A stretch of 47,841 nucleotides of DNA from Pontibacillus marinus BH030004 = DSM 16465 (GCF_000425225.1 NZ_AULJ01000044.1:1-47841); one strand, 5' to 3'; counted from the first letter of the stretch, positions 29,820 through 38,360 are shown. A program made the numbers and translations. Notes: generated from the letters alone by a model not told the origin.

Positions 29820-31532
29820 GTGCCAAAAACATTACCGAAAGTTGACGTTGTAACAGTAGGCGTTGGTTGGACAGGTGGAATTTTAGCAGCTGAATTAGCT
29901 AGGGATGGAATGAAAGTGGTTGGTCTTGAACGTGGAAAGGAACGTACAACAGCAGATTATTTACACGGTCATGATGAACTTCGATATGCGCTAAGGTATA
30001 AACTCATGCAAGATGTATCCAAGGAAACCATTACATTTCGAAACAACCGGGGTCAACGTGCTCTTCCTATGAGACAGCTAGGTTCGTTTCTTTTAGGAGA
30101 GAATCTGGGAGGGGCAGGGGTTCACTGGAACGGACAAACGTACCGCTTCTTTCCATACGATTTTGAAATTAAATCATTGACCGAAAAGAAATATGGCAAA
30201 GAAAAAATAAAAAAAGACTATCTCGTTCAGGATTGGGGCATTACCTACAATGAGATGGAACCCTATTATGATCAATTTGAAAAAGCGTGTGGAATTTCTG
30301 GAGAGGAAAACCCTATGGCTGGAAAGCGCAGTAATCCATATCCGACTCCTCCGATGAAAAGTACGCCTATTTTAGAAAAGTTTAAAAAAGCAACCAAACA
30401 ATTAGGATACCAACCTTACCAAATCCCCTCAGCAAATCTATCAGAACCATACATGAATCAATATGATCAACAGATTAATGCTTGTCAGTATTGTGCTTTT
30501 TGTGAGCGTTTCGGGTGTGAATATGGAGCGAAATCAGATCCTGTTGTAACCGTTATCCCTGCTGCTAAGAAAACAGGGAATTATGAAATTCGCTATCACT
30601 CCAATGTGACAGAGGTCCTCTATGATGGAGAGAAGGTTACGGGTGTGAAATATGTAGATATTTATAGTGGTGAAGAATACATTCAGCCTGCAGAAGTTGT
30701 GGCCCTAACATCTTACGTCATGAACAATGTGAAGTTTTTGCTAATGTCTAATATCGGAGAACCATACAATCCAAATACAGGACGTGGTGTCGTTGGACGT
30801 AGCTATTGTTATCAAATATTACCAGGGGCTACGGGATTTTATGATGAAGAGCAGTTTAATTCTTTTATGGGAGCGGGAGCACTCGGAACGTCTATAAATG
30901 ATTTTTACGGGGATAACTTTGATCACTCAGATCTTGATTTTATCCATGGAGGTGTTATTTCCATCACACAAACGGGGAAAAGGCCAATTGCAAACAACCC
31001 AACCCCACCTGATACGCCAAGATGGGGCAAAGAATTCAAAAGAAATTCGATAAAGTATTACACACGAACATTATCAGTAGGTTCACAGGGCGCATCCCTT
31101 CCTCACCGTGAGAACTATCTTGATCTTGATCCGACTTATAAGGATGCATACGGTTTGCCCCTTCTGAGGATGACATACAATTTTACGGATCAAGATAAAA
31201 AGCTTCATAGATATATAACGAAAAAGACAGCTGAAATATCGGAGAGAATGGGAGCATCTAAAACCGTTCCTCATCCAGAGCTTAAGGATTATAGCATCGT
31301 GCCCTATCAGACAACACATAATACAGGAGGAGCAATAATGGGAGAGGATCCTAATACTTCTGTAGTGAATAGTTATTTACAGCACTGGGATGCAGATAAT
31401 CTGTTTGTTGTAGGAGCCAGCGCTTTTCCACACAACGGTGGGGTGAATCCGACTGACACTGTGGGAGCTTTAGCATATAGAGCAGCTGAAGGGATCAAAA
31501 TGTACCGGAAAAACGGAGAATTATTAGTGTGA
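29820..31532 (+). CDS. GMC-family FAD dehydrogenase, large subunit
   Basis: 570 aa, GTG start after AAGAAAGGGGG. N-terminal FAD-binding beta-alpha-beta motif VGVGWTGGILAAELARDG with LERG; the GMC segment ENLGGAGVHWNGQ; the C-terminal active-site region FPHNGGVNPTDTVGALAYRAA with its His/Asn pair. A cluster C222-x2-C225-x2-C228-x4-C233 resembles the Cys-rich element of gluconate/sorbitol-type GMC dehydrogenases and may hold an Fe-S cluster (inference). It lacks its own signal peptide, so it likely leaves the cell with the Tat-bearing small subunit. No cytochrome c subunit follows. The substrate is unknown, perhaps a polyol or sugar acid. Confidence 0.9.
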   Translation: MPKTLPKVDVVTVGVGWTGGILAAELARDGMKVVGLERGKERTTADYLHGHDELRYALRYKLMQDVSKETITFRNNRGQRALPMRQLGSFLLGENLGGAGVHWNGQTYRFFPYDFEIKSLTEKKYGKEKIKKDYLVQDWGITYNEMEPYYDQFEKACGISGEENPMAGKRSNPYPTPPMKSTPILEKFKKATKQLGYQPYQIPSANLSEPYMNQYDQQINACQYCAFCERFGCEYGAKSDPVVTVIPAAKKTGNYEIRYHSNVTEVLYDGEKVTGVKYVDIYSGEEYIQPAEVVALTSYVMNNVKFLLMSNIGEPYNPNTGRGVVGRSYCYQILPGATGFYDEEQFNSFMGAGALGTSINDFYGDNFDHSDLDFIHGGVISITQTGKRPIANNPTPPDTPRWGKEFKRNSIKYYTRTLSVGSQGASLPHRENYLDLDPTYKDAYGLPLLRMTYNFTDQDKKLHRYITKKTAEISERMGASKTVPHPELKDYSIVPYQTTHNTGGAIMGEDPNTSVVNSYLQHWDADNLFVVGASAFPHNGGVNPTDTVGALAYRAAEGIKMYRKNGELLV

Positions 31533-31570
31533 AAAAAGGGAGCTACATGTAATTGTAGCTCCCTTTTTGT
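31533..31570. terminator. Terminator between the GMC dehydrogenase and the queuosine transporter gene
   Basis: AAAAAGGGAGCTAC / GTAGCTCCCTTTTT, a perfect 14-bp stem with an 8-nt loop; works in both directions. Confidence 0.9.
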
Positions 31571-31575
31571 CTTTA

Positions 31576-32208
31576 TTAAGAAGTAACCTCTGCACCTGTT
31601 GAAGTTGAATGCTTTTCTCTTTTAGCCATTTTAACAAGCAAGTAAGCAATCGGTGTATCAATTACAGCTACAAGGAACTTAAATGCGTATTGTGTTCCAA
31701 TCATTCCAAGGATTATGCTCCATGGAAGACCATAGAAAGCAATCGTGATAAATACAGTTGTATCTAAGAGCTGACTTGTCATAGTAGATAAGTTGTTTCG
31801 CAACCAAAGTTTTTTGTTACCATGTTTCGCTTTTAATTTATGAAATATCCAAACATCCGTATTTTGACTAACAAGATAAGAGATAAGACTAGCTAGCATC
31901 ACTTGGAAACTACCACCAAGGATTGTAGAAAATTCAGCTTGTTTTTCAAAAATAGGAGCGGCTGGAAGGTTGATAGCGATCATAATAAAAATCATAGCTA
32001 TAATCTGTGTTAAAAATCCAGCTTTTACAGTCTTCTTTGCTGTTTCTTTCCCATAGACTTCTCCGATAACATCTGTCACTAAATATGTGACAACATATAC
32101 GATTACTGCTGCAGGTAGGACAAAGTTTCCTACGCTAAACAGCTTGACGCCTATAATATTGGATAAAATGAGTAACCCAACAAACAATGCGTTCAAATAC
32201 ATTAACAT
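31576..32208 (-). CDS. Queuosine precursor transporter, YhhQ/VUT family
   Basis: 210 aa, six predicted hydrophobic segments. Typical motifs are LSNIIGVKLFSVG near the N-terminus, the VTDVIGEVYGKETAKK loop (about 44-59) and DTTVFITIAFYG (about 149). The family imports preQ0/preQ1. It lies 47 nt downstream of queF on the same strand, under the preQ1 riboswitch, which fits a combined uptake and synthesis unit. The ribosome-binding site AAAGGAGAG precedes the ATG. Confidence 0.92.
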   Translation of the reverse strand: MLMYLNALFVGLLILSNIIGVKLFSVGNFVLPAAVIVYVVTYLVTDVIGEVYGKETAKKTVKAGFLTQIIAMIFIMIAINLPAAPIFEKQAEFSTILGGSFQVMLASLISYLVSQNTDVWIFHKLKAKHGNKKLWLRNNLSTMTSQLLDTTVFITIAFYGLPWSIILGMIGTQYAFKFLVAVIDTPIAYLLVKMAKREKHSTSTGAEVTS

Positions 32209-32255
32209 ATTGATCTCTCTCCTTTGCAGGGAGGAGGTAGTTCTAGCAAACCCTC

Positions 32256-32753
32256 TTAACGATTATCAATCGTTTCTGGATACATATCGTGGTTCATCAT
32301 ACGGTGCTCAGCCATTTTTTCATACTTTGTGTCTGATTTCCCATAGTTACAATACGGATCAATGGAAATACCGCCACGTGGAGTAAATTTCCCCCATACC
32401 TCAATATAGCGAGGATCCATCAATTCGATAAGGTCGTTCATGATGATGTTTACACTATCCTCATGAAAGTCTCCGTGGTTACGGAAGCTGAACAGGTATA
32501 GCTTAAGGGATTTACTTTCCACCATTTTTTCATCTGGAATATAACTAATATAGATCGTTGCAAAATCAGGCTGACCTGTTTTCGGACAAAGTGTCGTAAA
32601 TTCAGGGCAGTTAAATTTCACAAAGTAATCACGGTACGGATGCTGGTTATCAAAACTTTCAAGGATTTCAGGGTTATATTCAAAACTATACGGTGTGCCT
32701 TGATTTCCAAGAAGCGTTACATCGGTTAGTTCTTCATCTTTTCGTCCTGCCAT
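32256..32753 (-). CDS. queF: NADPH-dependent 7-cyano-7-deazaguanine reductase
   Basis: 165 aa, the YkvM-type short form of QueF. The catalytic Cys56 lies in the ELR-type region [19 protein letters not shown], and the substrate Glu is in the C-terminal [12 protein letters not shown] segment. It reduces the nitrile of preQ0 to preQ1, for queuosine in tRNA. queC, queD and queE are not nearby, so it may rely on imported or remotely made preQ0. It is preceded by a preQ1-I riboswitch and a consensus promoter. Confidence 0.97.
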   Translation of the reverse strand: MAGRKDEELTDVTLLGNQGTPYSFEYNPEILESFDNQHPYRDYFVKFNCPEFTTLCPKTGQPDFATIYISYIPDEKMVESKSLKLYLFSFRNHGDFHEDSVNIIMNDLIELMDPRYIEVWGKFTPRGGISIDPYCNYGKSDTKYEKMAEHRMMNHDMYPETIDNR

Positions 32754-32789
32754 GGTGTCTTCACCTCTGTTGGTTTATATTTTTCCAAT

Positions 32790-32864
32790 AAAAAAAGCCA
32801 TTCCTAAGGAGATGGCATACGTGTCGTCCCTTAGTTTTTTATAGAGGGTTGAGCTAGAACCTCT
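32790..32864 (-). ncRNA. PreQ1-I riboswitch with terminator, queF leader
   Basis: The aptamer on the minus strand (32864 to 32831) reads AGAGGTTCTAGCTCAACCCTCT then the A-rich tail TATAAAAAACTAA, the class I pattern: hairpin with loop CTA and a tail that folds back as a pseudoknot. The tail continues as CTAAGG. Downstream a terminator hairpin, GCCATctCC / GGaATGGC with seven T (32816 to 32790), has CCTTAG at its tip. CTAAGG and CCTTAG are complementary, so free tail would form an antiterminator; bound preQ1 would lock the tail and allow termination. Confidence 0.92.
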
Positions 32865-32918
32865 CCCGACTTAAACGGAATTTTATGATTAAAATTGTAT
32901 CCATTTGTTTGCGACTTT

Positions 32919-32947
32919 ATTATATCCCCCCTTCCTATACCTGTCAA
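32919..32947 (-). promoter_or_regulatory. Consensus sigma-A promoter of the queF unit
   Basis: On the minus strand TTGACA (32942-32947), exactly 17 bp, TATAAT (32919-32924). The spacer contains a run of six G. About 50 nt upstream of the riboswitch aptamer. Confidence 0.88.
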
Positions 32948-33037
32948 CAGACCTCCAAGCTAGCATAGCATGTTCAAATGTTTGATAGTTTTGGTCACGA
33001 GGAAAAGACCCCTACCATCATGAAGGAGGGAAATGGA

Positions 33038-34486
33038 ATGCAAACACATAGACTTTATATTGATGGACAATATGCTGAATCAACAGGAAACGAAACAATA
33101 GATGTAATCAATCCTGCTACAGAAGAAGTTATATCAAGAACACCTAAAGGAACTGAGGAAGATGTCAACAAAGCCGTACAAGCTGCCTTAAAAGCCCAAA
33201 AGGAATGGGAAAAGACCCCTGCGATCAAAAGAGGGATGGCCGTTCGCTATATGGGTGACCAAATTGAGGAGAAAAGAGATACCTTTATAGAGCTTTTACA
33301 ACAAGAACAGGGCAAAGATTATGAATTGGCTAGCGGTGAAGTGGATTTAGCGATTGATTACTTCCGTTATATGTCGGAATGGGCACGACGTATCGAAGGG
33401 GAAATTGTGCCAAGTGATCGACCAAATGAAAATATCTTAATCTATAAAAAGCCAATTGGAGTCGTTGCAGGCATTGTACCATGGAACTTCCCTGTATTTA
33501 TTTTAGCAAGGAAAGTAGCAACAGCACTTGTTACAGGTTGTTCCATTGTTCTTAAACCAAGTCAACAAACTCCAAATACAGCTGCAGAATTCACTAAAAT
33601 AATAGATTCAATGGATCTTCCTTCAGGCCTCTATAACTACATTACAGGTACAGGTGGCACAATTGGTCATGCACTAGCCTCTCACGAAAACGTGCATATG
33701 ATTTCTATGACAGGAAGTGTAGGAGCTGGAACTAAAGTAATGGAAGCAGCAGCACAGAACATTACGAAAGTGAATCTAGAGCTTGGAGGAAAGGCGCCAG
33801 CAATCGTAACGGCTAATGCAGATATTGAAACAGCCGTGGAAAATATTAAAATCTCACGCCTAGCTAATAATGGACAGGCTTGTACGAATGCAGAACGTGT
33901 TTATGTTCATGAATCATTAAAGGATCAGTTTGTAAATCGATTGAAAGAGGAGTTCCAGAATCAGTCACTTGATGACCCATTAAAAAATCAACAGGCTGAT
34001 GTAGGGCCACTTATTAGTGAAGACCGTCTCCAAGAGGTTGATGAGATGGTGCAAAATGCACGTAAGGAAGGGGCAAACCTCGTTACAGGTGGAAAACGTA
34101 AAGAAAATACAAGTGGGTTCTTCTATGAGCCAACAATTCTTACAAATGTGAAGCAAGATATGGAGATTATTCAAGAGGAGATCTTCGGCCCTGTTATCCC
34201 AGTAATGACATTCTCAACAATTGATGAAGCAATTGAACTAGGCAATGATACAGATTATGGTCTGTCATCTAGTGTTTATACACAAGATCTTAGCGAGGCT
34301 ATGCGTGTGGTAAATGAACTGAAATTTGGTGAAACATTCGTAAATCGTGAAAACTTTGAAGCGGTACAAGGTTATCATCAGGGAATGCGTAAATCAGGGC
34401 TTGGTGGTGCTGATGGTAAGCACGGAATGGAAGACTTTCTTGTAACGCAAGTTGTGTATATGGATTACAACACGGATAAGAAATAA
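33038..34486 (+). CDS. Aldehyde dehydrogenase, AldA-like
   Basis: 482 aa from the ATG at 33038, chosen for its AAGGAGGG ribosome-binding site; the reading frame extends upstream without one. Catalytic Cys282 in NNGQACTNAERV, Glu248 in NLELGGKAP, NAD-site PWNFPVF and GSVGAG. Many stretches match E. coli AldA (lactaldehyde/glycolaldehyde dehydrogenase), such as the end FGETFVNRENFEAVQGYHQGMRKSG followed by GGADGKHG. It turns small aldehydes into acids with NAD+. It is followed by a terminator and then acsA, which would activate the acetate if acetaldehyde were a substrate (inference). Confidence 0.9.
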   Translation: MQTHRLYIDGQYAESTGNETIDVINPATEEVISRTPKGTEEDVNKAVQAALKAQKEWEKTPAIKRGMAVRYMGDQIEEKRDTFIELLQQEQGKDYELASGEVDLAIDYFRYMSEWARRIEGEIVPSDRPNENILIYKKPIGVVAGIVPWNFPVFILARKVATALVTGCSIVLKPSQQTPNTAAEFTKIIDSMDLPSGLYNYITGTGGTIGHALASHENVHMISMTGSVGAGTKVMEAAAQNITKVNLELGGKAPAIVTANADIETAVENIKISRLANNGQACTNAERVYVHESLKDQFVNRLKEEFQNQSLDDPLKNQQADVGPLISEDRLQEVDEMVQNARKEGANLVTGGKRKENTSGFFYEPTILTNVKQDMEIIQEEIFGPVIPVMTFSTIDEAIELGNDTDYGLSSSVYTQDLSEAMRVVNELKFGETFVNRENFEAVQGYHQGMRKSGLGGADGKHGMEDFLVTQVVYMDYNTDKK

Positions 34487-34490
34487 TAGG

Positions 34491-34525
34491 AAATAGAGCT
34501 CGGGATATCTGAGCTCTATTTTTAA
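34491..34525 (+). terminator. Terminator after the aldehyde dehydrogenase gene
   Basis: AAATAGAGCTC / GAGCTCTATTT perfect 11-bp stem, 9-nt loop, T-run. Confidence 0.85.
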
Positions 34526-34613
34526 TTTATATATTCTAACTTTTTCCTATTTAATAATAGCTTTTCACTTTAAAAAACATAATGAATCCTCTAAAATAGA
34601 AAGTAATTCACTA

Positions 34614-34628
34614 AATTTTTTAAAAATT
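34614..34628. promoter_or_regulatory. CodY-box-like sequence upstream of acsA
   Basis: AATTTTTTAAAAATT matches the CodY consensus AATTTTCWGAAAATT at 13 of 15 positions, but the surrounding DNA is very AT-rich so chance matches are likely. B. subtilis acsA is known to be under CodY and CcpA. Confidence 0.35.
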
Positions 34629-34688
34629 TTAATAAGTGTTTAGTACTGTGCATAGATATGTATAGATACTAAAAAATTTTGCGTTATC

Positions 34689-34702
34689 TGAAATCGTTTA
34701 CA
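34689..34702. promoter_or_regulatory. Catabolite-responsive element (cre) of acsA
   Basis: TGAAATCGTTTACA matches the 14-bp cre consensus TGWAANCGNTNWCA at every position. It lies 24 nt before the acsA start, where CcpA binding would block transcription. A TACAAT overlaps its right end and may be the -10. Confidence 0.85.
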
Positions 34703-34725
34703 ATCTTTATGGACGAGGTGATCTG

Positions 34726-36435
34726 ATGAACATGCAACGCATTGAAACAATGACAGGAAACTACAACCTAGAAAACTACGAAGAAATGTACAAAAACTTT
34801 AACTGGGAAGAAGTGAAGAAAGAGTTCAGCTGGTATGACTCTGGTAAGGTCAATATCGCTTACGAAACCATTGACCGACATGCTGATAATCCAGACAAAG
34901 CTGATCAAACAGCTCTTATCTATACGGCACCTGATCGTGAAGAGAAACTTACTTTCTCTGAGTTAAAGCAAAAAAGTAACCAGTTTGCGAACGTTCTGAA
35001 GAAGCATGAAATTGAAAAAGGCGACCGAGTCTTTCTATTCATGCCACGCAGTCCGGAATTCTACATGTCCTTCTTGGGAATTTTAAAGGTGGGTGCTATT
35101 GCGGGACCACTTTTTGAAGCATTTATGGAACAAGCTGTTCGTGATCGTTTAGAAGATAGTGAAGCAAAAATGCTTATCACTACACCTGAATTATTAAATC
35201 GTGTTCCAGTAAATGAACTTCCAAACCTTGAGAAAATTGTTCTTGTTGGAGACACAAACTCAAGTGATCATATTGATTTTTATAAAGAAATGGAGCAAGC
35301 TTCTAAGAGCTTTGATATTGAGTGGGTAGATTTAGAAGATGGGATGCTACTTCATTACACATCTGGTTCTACAGGTAAGCCAAAAGGGGTTTATCATGTT
35401 CATAATGCCATGTTACAGCATTACCAAACTGCTAAGTGGGTCCTTGACCTTCAAAAAGATGATGTCTATTGGTGTACAGCAGATCCAGGCTGGGTAACGG
35501 GAACAAGTTATGGCATTTTCGGTCCATGGCTAAACGGTGTAACAAACGTTATTGTTGGTGGTCGCTTTAGCCCTGAAAACTGGTATAAAACCCTTCAGGA
35601 TTATAAGGTATCCGTTTGGTATTCTGCTCCCACTGCTTTCCGTAAGTTAATGAGTGCTGGAGAAGATGCTGTGAAACCATTTGATATTTCAAACCTTCGT
35701 CATGTCCTAAGTGTTGGTGAGCCGCTAAACCCTGAGGTTATTGCTTGGGGAATGGATGCCTTCAAACTACGTATCCATGATACATGGTGGATGACCGAAA
35801 CAGGTGCACAGCTTATTTGTAACTATCCAGCACTTGATATGAAGCCGGGATCAATGGGTAAACCATTCCCAGGGATTACAGCTTCTATCATAGACAATGA
35901 AGGAAATGAACTTCCTCCAAATCAAATGGGGAATTTAGCGATTAAAGCGCCATGGCCATCTATGATGCGTGCAATCTGGAAGCGTCCCGAAAAGTATGAG
36001 AGCTATTTCTTAAACGGTTGGTATGTTTCTGGAGATAGTGCTTATAAGGATGAAGAAGGTTATTTCTGGTTCCAGGGTCGCCTAGATGATGTGATTAATA
36101 CATCCGGTGAGCGCGTAGGACCGTTTGAAGTTGAATCCAAGTTAATCGAACATGAGGCTGTGGCTGAAGCAGGTGTTATCGGTAAGCCTGATCCTGAGCG
36201 CGGAGAAATTATTAAGGCATTCATCACGTTAAATGATGGATATAATAAATCTGATGAATTACTAGAAGATATTCGTCAGTTCGTGAAAAAAGGCTTAAGT
36301 GCCCATGCAGCACCACGTGAGATTGAAGTTGCTGATAAGATTCCAAAAACGCGTAGTGGTAAAATTATGCGTCGTCTTCTTAAGTCGTGGGAGCTTGGTC
36401 TTCCAACAGGAGACACATCAACATTAGAAGAATAA
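34726..36435 (+). CDS. acsA: Acetyl-CoA synthetase
   Basis: 569 aa, close to B. subtilis AcsA along its length. Adenylate-forming motifs: the P-loop-like LHYTSGSTGKPKG (about 206-218), DTWWMTETGAQ (about 352) and the C-terminal PKTRSGKIMRR, whose Lys is the one acetylated by AcuA-type enzymes. It makes acetyl-CoA from acetate, ATP and CoA. GAGGTGATC precedes the ATG. The perfect cre site indicates glucose repression; acuABC is not in the window. Confidence 0.96.
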   Translation: MNMQRIETMTGNYNLENYEEMYKNFNWEEVKKEFSWYDSGKVNIAYETIDRHADNPDKADQTALIYTAPDREEKLTFSELKQKSNQFANVLKKHEIEKGDRVFLFMPRSPEFYMSFLGILKVGAIAGPLFEAFMEQAVRDRLEDSEAKMLITTPELLNRVPVNELPNLEKIVLVGDTNSSDHIDFYKEMEQASKSFDIEWVDLEDGMLLHYTSGSTGKPKGVYHVHNAMLQHYQTAKWVLDLQKDDVYWCTADPGWVTGTSYGIFGPWLNGVTNVIVGGRFSPENWYKTLQDYKVSVWYSAPTAFRKLMSAGEDAVKPFDISNLRHVLSVGEPLNPEVIAWGMDAFKLRIHDTWWMTETGAQLICNYPALDMKPGSMGKPFPGITASIIDNEGNELPPNQMGNLAIKAPWPSMMRAIWKRPEKYESYFLNGWYVSGDSAYKDEEGYFWFQGRLDDVINTSGERVGPFEVESKLIEHEAVAEAGVIGKPDPERGEIIKAFITLNDGYNKSDELLEDIRQFVKKGLSAHAAPREIEVADKIPKTRSGKIMRRLLKSWELGLPTGDTSTLEE

Positions 36436-36443
36436 TAAACTTC

Positions 36444-36481
36444 AAAAAGGCTACTGGCTTCTGAGCTAGTAGTCTTTTTTG
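36444..36481 (+). terminator. Terminator after acsA
   Basis: An imperfect stem AAAAAGGCTACTGGC / GCTAGTAGTCTTTTTT with a 6-nt loop and six T. Confidence 0.8.
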
Positions 36482-36521
36482 TTTCGCTAGGAAAGAGTGT
36501 TCATTTATTATTTTGGAAACG

Positions 36522-36570
36522 AAAGTAAAGGGACGTGGTTGGGAGAGTAGCAACCAGAATGTCCTTCTTT
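36522..36570 (+). other. Imperfect long hairpin upstream of the first N-hydroxylase gene
   Basis: AAAG ... AAGGGAC ... TGGTTG on the left can pair with CAACCA ... GTCC ... TT ... CTTT on the right through three short interrupted helices. It has no T-run and lies upstream of the likely promoter, so it is not an obvious terminator or riboswitch of that gene. Confidence 0.35.
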
Positions 36571-36596
36571 AGCCCTTCACTCCGCTAATGTTAAGG

Positions 36597-36625
36597 TTTT
36601 CACAACATTGTGGTACGATTATTGT
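36597..36625 (+). promoter_or_regulatory. Probable promoter with palindrome, first N-hydroxylase gene
   Basis: TTTTCA (36597-36602), 17 bp, TATTGT (36620-36625). The palindrome CACAACATTGTG (36601-36612) overlaps the -35 and spacer, a position for a repressor. The start codon is 40 nt downstream of the -10. Confidence 0.45.
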
Positions 36626-36664
36626 AGAAACCGACACAGCGAAAACATTAGGGGAAGTGAAATA

Positions 36665-37975
36665 ATGGAAGAACAAAAGAATATGTACGATCTGATCGGA
36701 GTTGGTGTAGGCCCATTTAATCTTAGCTTAGCCGCTCTATTAGATGAGCAAGAAGAAGTAGATACACTGTTTTTTGAGCAGACGCCTAAATTCGATTGGC
36801 ACCCAGGGATGTTAATTGAAGGAACTAAAATGCAGGTGCCATTTTTAGCTGACTTGGTTACAATGGCAAATCCGAAAAGTCATTATAGCTTTTTAAATTA
36901 TATTAGTGAGCATGACCGCATGTATCAGTTTTACTTCTTACAGCGCCTAGATATCCCTCGTCGGGAATACAATGATTATTGTCAGTGGGTGGCTGAGCAG
37001 TTGGAAAGTTGTCGTTTTGGTAAAAGAGTGACGAATGTACGTCATATTGAAGATCATGATTCTCATTTTGAGGTAGAAGTGTTGGACCTAGAAACGGAAG
37101 AAAAAAAGACATACTACTCACGCCATTTGATCTTAGGGACAGGAACATCACCTACGATGCCTGGTTCCGCTCAAGATTTGCCTTCAAATGATGTTTTCCA
37201 CACATCGCAATTCCTCGAACATCAAGAACGTTGTCGTGAAGCAAAGTCTATAACGGTTGTAGGTTCTGGTCAGAGTGCAGCAGAGACCTTTCGAGAGTTA
37301 TTAAAAGAACAACGTGATTGTGGTTTTAGACTAGATTGGATTACGCGTTCTCCAGGGTTTGCTTCCATGGAGGAATCGAAGCTGAACCTTGAGCATTTTT
37401 CACCTGACTATGTGAACTATTTCTATAGTCTTCCTCAGGATAAAAAGGATGAGATATTTGCTACCCAAGGCTTATATTATAAAGGTATTAGCAACCATAC
37501 GATAACAGATATTTATAATTTATTATATGAATATTCTGTTGGTCATGAAGAACCGGATGTTGGACTCCAAGTACTATCAGAGTTAAATGATATCAAGCCA
37601 AACGAGAACGGTGGTTACACACTTGAATGTCGCCAATGGCAATCTGGTGACCGCTTCACTCATGAAAGTGATGTTGTCATAATGGCAACAGGTTATCGTC
37701 CAAATGTACCTGAATTTATTCATGATCTAGGCTCTTATTTACAGTGGGATGAAGAAGGGCGCTATAAAGTAGAAGCTGACTATCGCCTTGAAACATCAGA
37801 GTCTACCTCAAATGAAATATATGTTCACAGCGGTATTTCGCACACTCATGGTGTTGGGTCCACTAACCTAGGACTAGCCGTTCACCGTAATAAAGTAATT
37901 ATTAATCATTTAATGGGGAAGAATGTATATTCTCTTCCGAAAAAAAGTATATTTCAATCATTTCAAGTTCGTTAA
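36665..37975 (+). CDS. Lysine/ornithine N-monooxygenase family protein (IucD/SidA-like), paralog 1
   Basis: 436 aa from the ATG at 36665 (ribosome-binding site AGGGGAAGTG). FAD motif GVGVGPFNLSLAALLD (about 11-26), the substrate-region WHPGMLIEGTKMQVPFLADLV, NADPH motif VVGSGQSAAETF (about 197) and ATGYRP (about 340). The family hydroxylates the side-chain amine of Lys, Orn or related diamines, usually as the first step to hydroxamate siderophores. No siderophore synthetase, NRPS or transporter is nearby. The close paralog at 38970 is separated only by the copy 2 repeat and an Rrf2 gene. Confidence 0.88.
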   Translation: MEEQKNMYDLIGVGVGPFNLSLAALLDEQEEVDTLFFEQTPKFDWHPGMLIEGTKMQVPFLADLVTMANPKSHYSFLNYISEHDRMYQFYFLQRLDIPRREYNDYCQWVAEQLESCRFGKRVTNVRHIEDHDSHFEVEVLDLETEEKKTYYSRHLILGTGTSPTMPGSAQDLPSNDVFHTSQFLEHQERCREAKSITVVGSGQSAAETFRELLKEQRDCGFRLDWITRSPGFASMEESKLNLEHFSPDYVNYFYSLPQDKKDEIFATQGLYYKGISNHTITDIYNLLYEYSVGHEEPDVGLQVLSELNDIKPNENGGYTLECRQWQSGDRFTHESDVVIMATGYRPNVPEFIHDLGSYLQWDEEGRYKVEADYRLETSESTSNEIYVHSGISHTHGVGSTNLGLAVHRNKVIINHLMGKNVYSLPKKSIFQSFQVR

Positions 37976-37997
37976 AAAACGGTATAGTCCATAGATG

Positions 37998-38135
37998 TCT
38001 AGCTCCAGTGCCCATCATTGCTAAATGGGCACTGGAGTTTTTTTATAGTCTAGGAAATTATAAAATTTGTGACTTGTTTCTTACTAAGGGCTCAGTCCAG
38101 TCCCTTCGTTGCTAAACGGGTGCTTGTGCTTTTGT
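37998..38135 (+). repeat. Dispersed hairpin repeat, copy 2 (rearranged)
   Basis: The left arm TAGCTCCAGTGCCCA is joined to a short hairpin instead of the usual inner stem. The right half, GGGCTCAGTCCAGT then CCCTTCGTTGCTAAACGGG and TGCTTGTGCTTTTG, is as in copies 1 and 3. The word AAATTATAAAATTTGTG in the middle also occurs just before copy 1 (near 19805). It is a composite or partly deleted copy. Confidence 0.75.
38003..38044 (+). terminator. Terminator after N-hydroxylase paralog 1, built from the repeat's left end
   Basis: CTCCAGTGCCCAT (38003-38015) / ATGGGCACTGGAG (38025-38037), a perfect 13-bp stem with a 9-nt loop and seven T residues. Confidence 0.85.
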
Positions 38136-38331
38136 TCTAAGGCATCTTACCGTGCACATGCTTTTTTACCTAGAATCTTTTAACTAGAAATTTTGCTACG
38201 ACCTACAACAATAAAATAAATATACCGAAATACTGTAAAAAAGGTTACTTCACGACGCATCTTTTATATTGATAAAATAACAGCCTTCTTTTCGTGGTTT
38301 GAATACTAAGAACTTTTCTATATTTATAAAG

Positions 38332-38360
38332 TTGTTGTGACGGATTATTGTTATTATGAT
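38332..38360 (+). promoter_or_regulatory. Probable promoter of the Rrf2 regulator gene
   Basis: TTGTTG (38332-38337), 17 bp, TATGAT (38355-38360), about 40 nt before the start codon. The -35 overlaps TGTTGTG, the complement of the CACAACA half of the palindrome at the paralog 1 promoter. Confidence 0.6.

Noticed and set aside
32087-32386. 99-codon plus-strand frame
   Set aside because: Antisense to the queuosine transporter and queF starts; no start signal.
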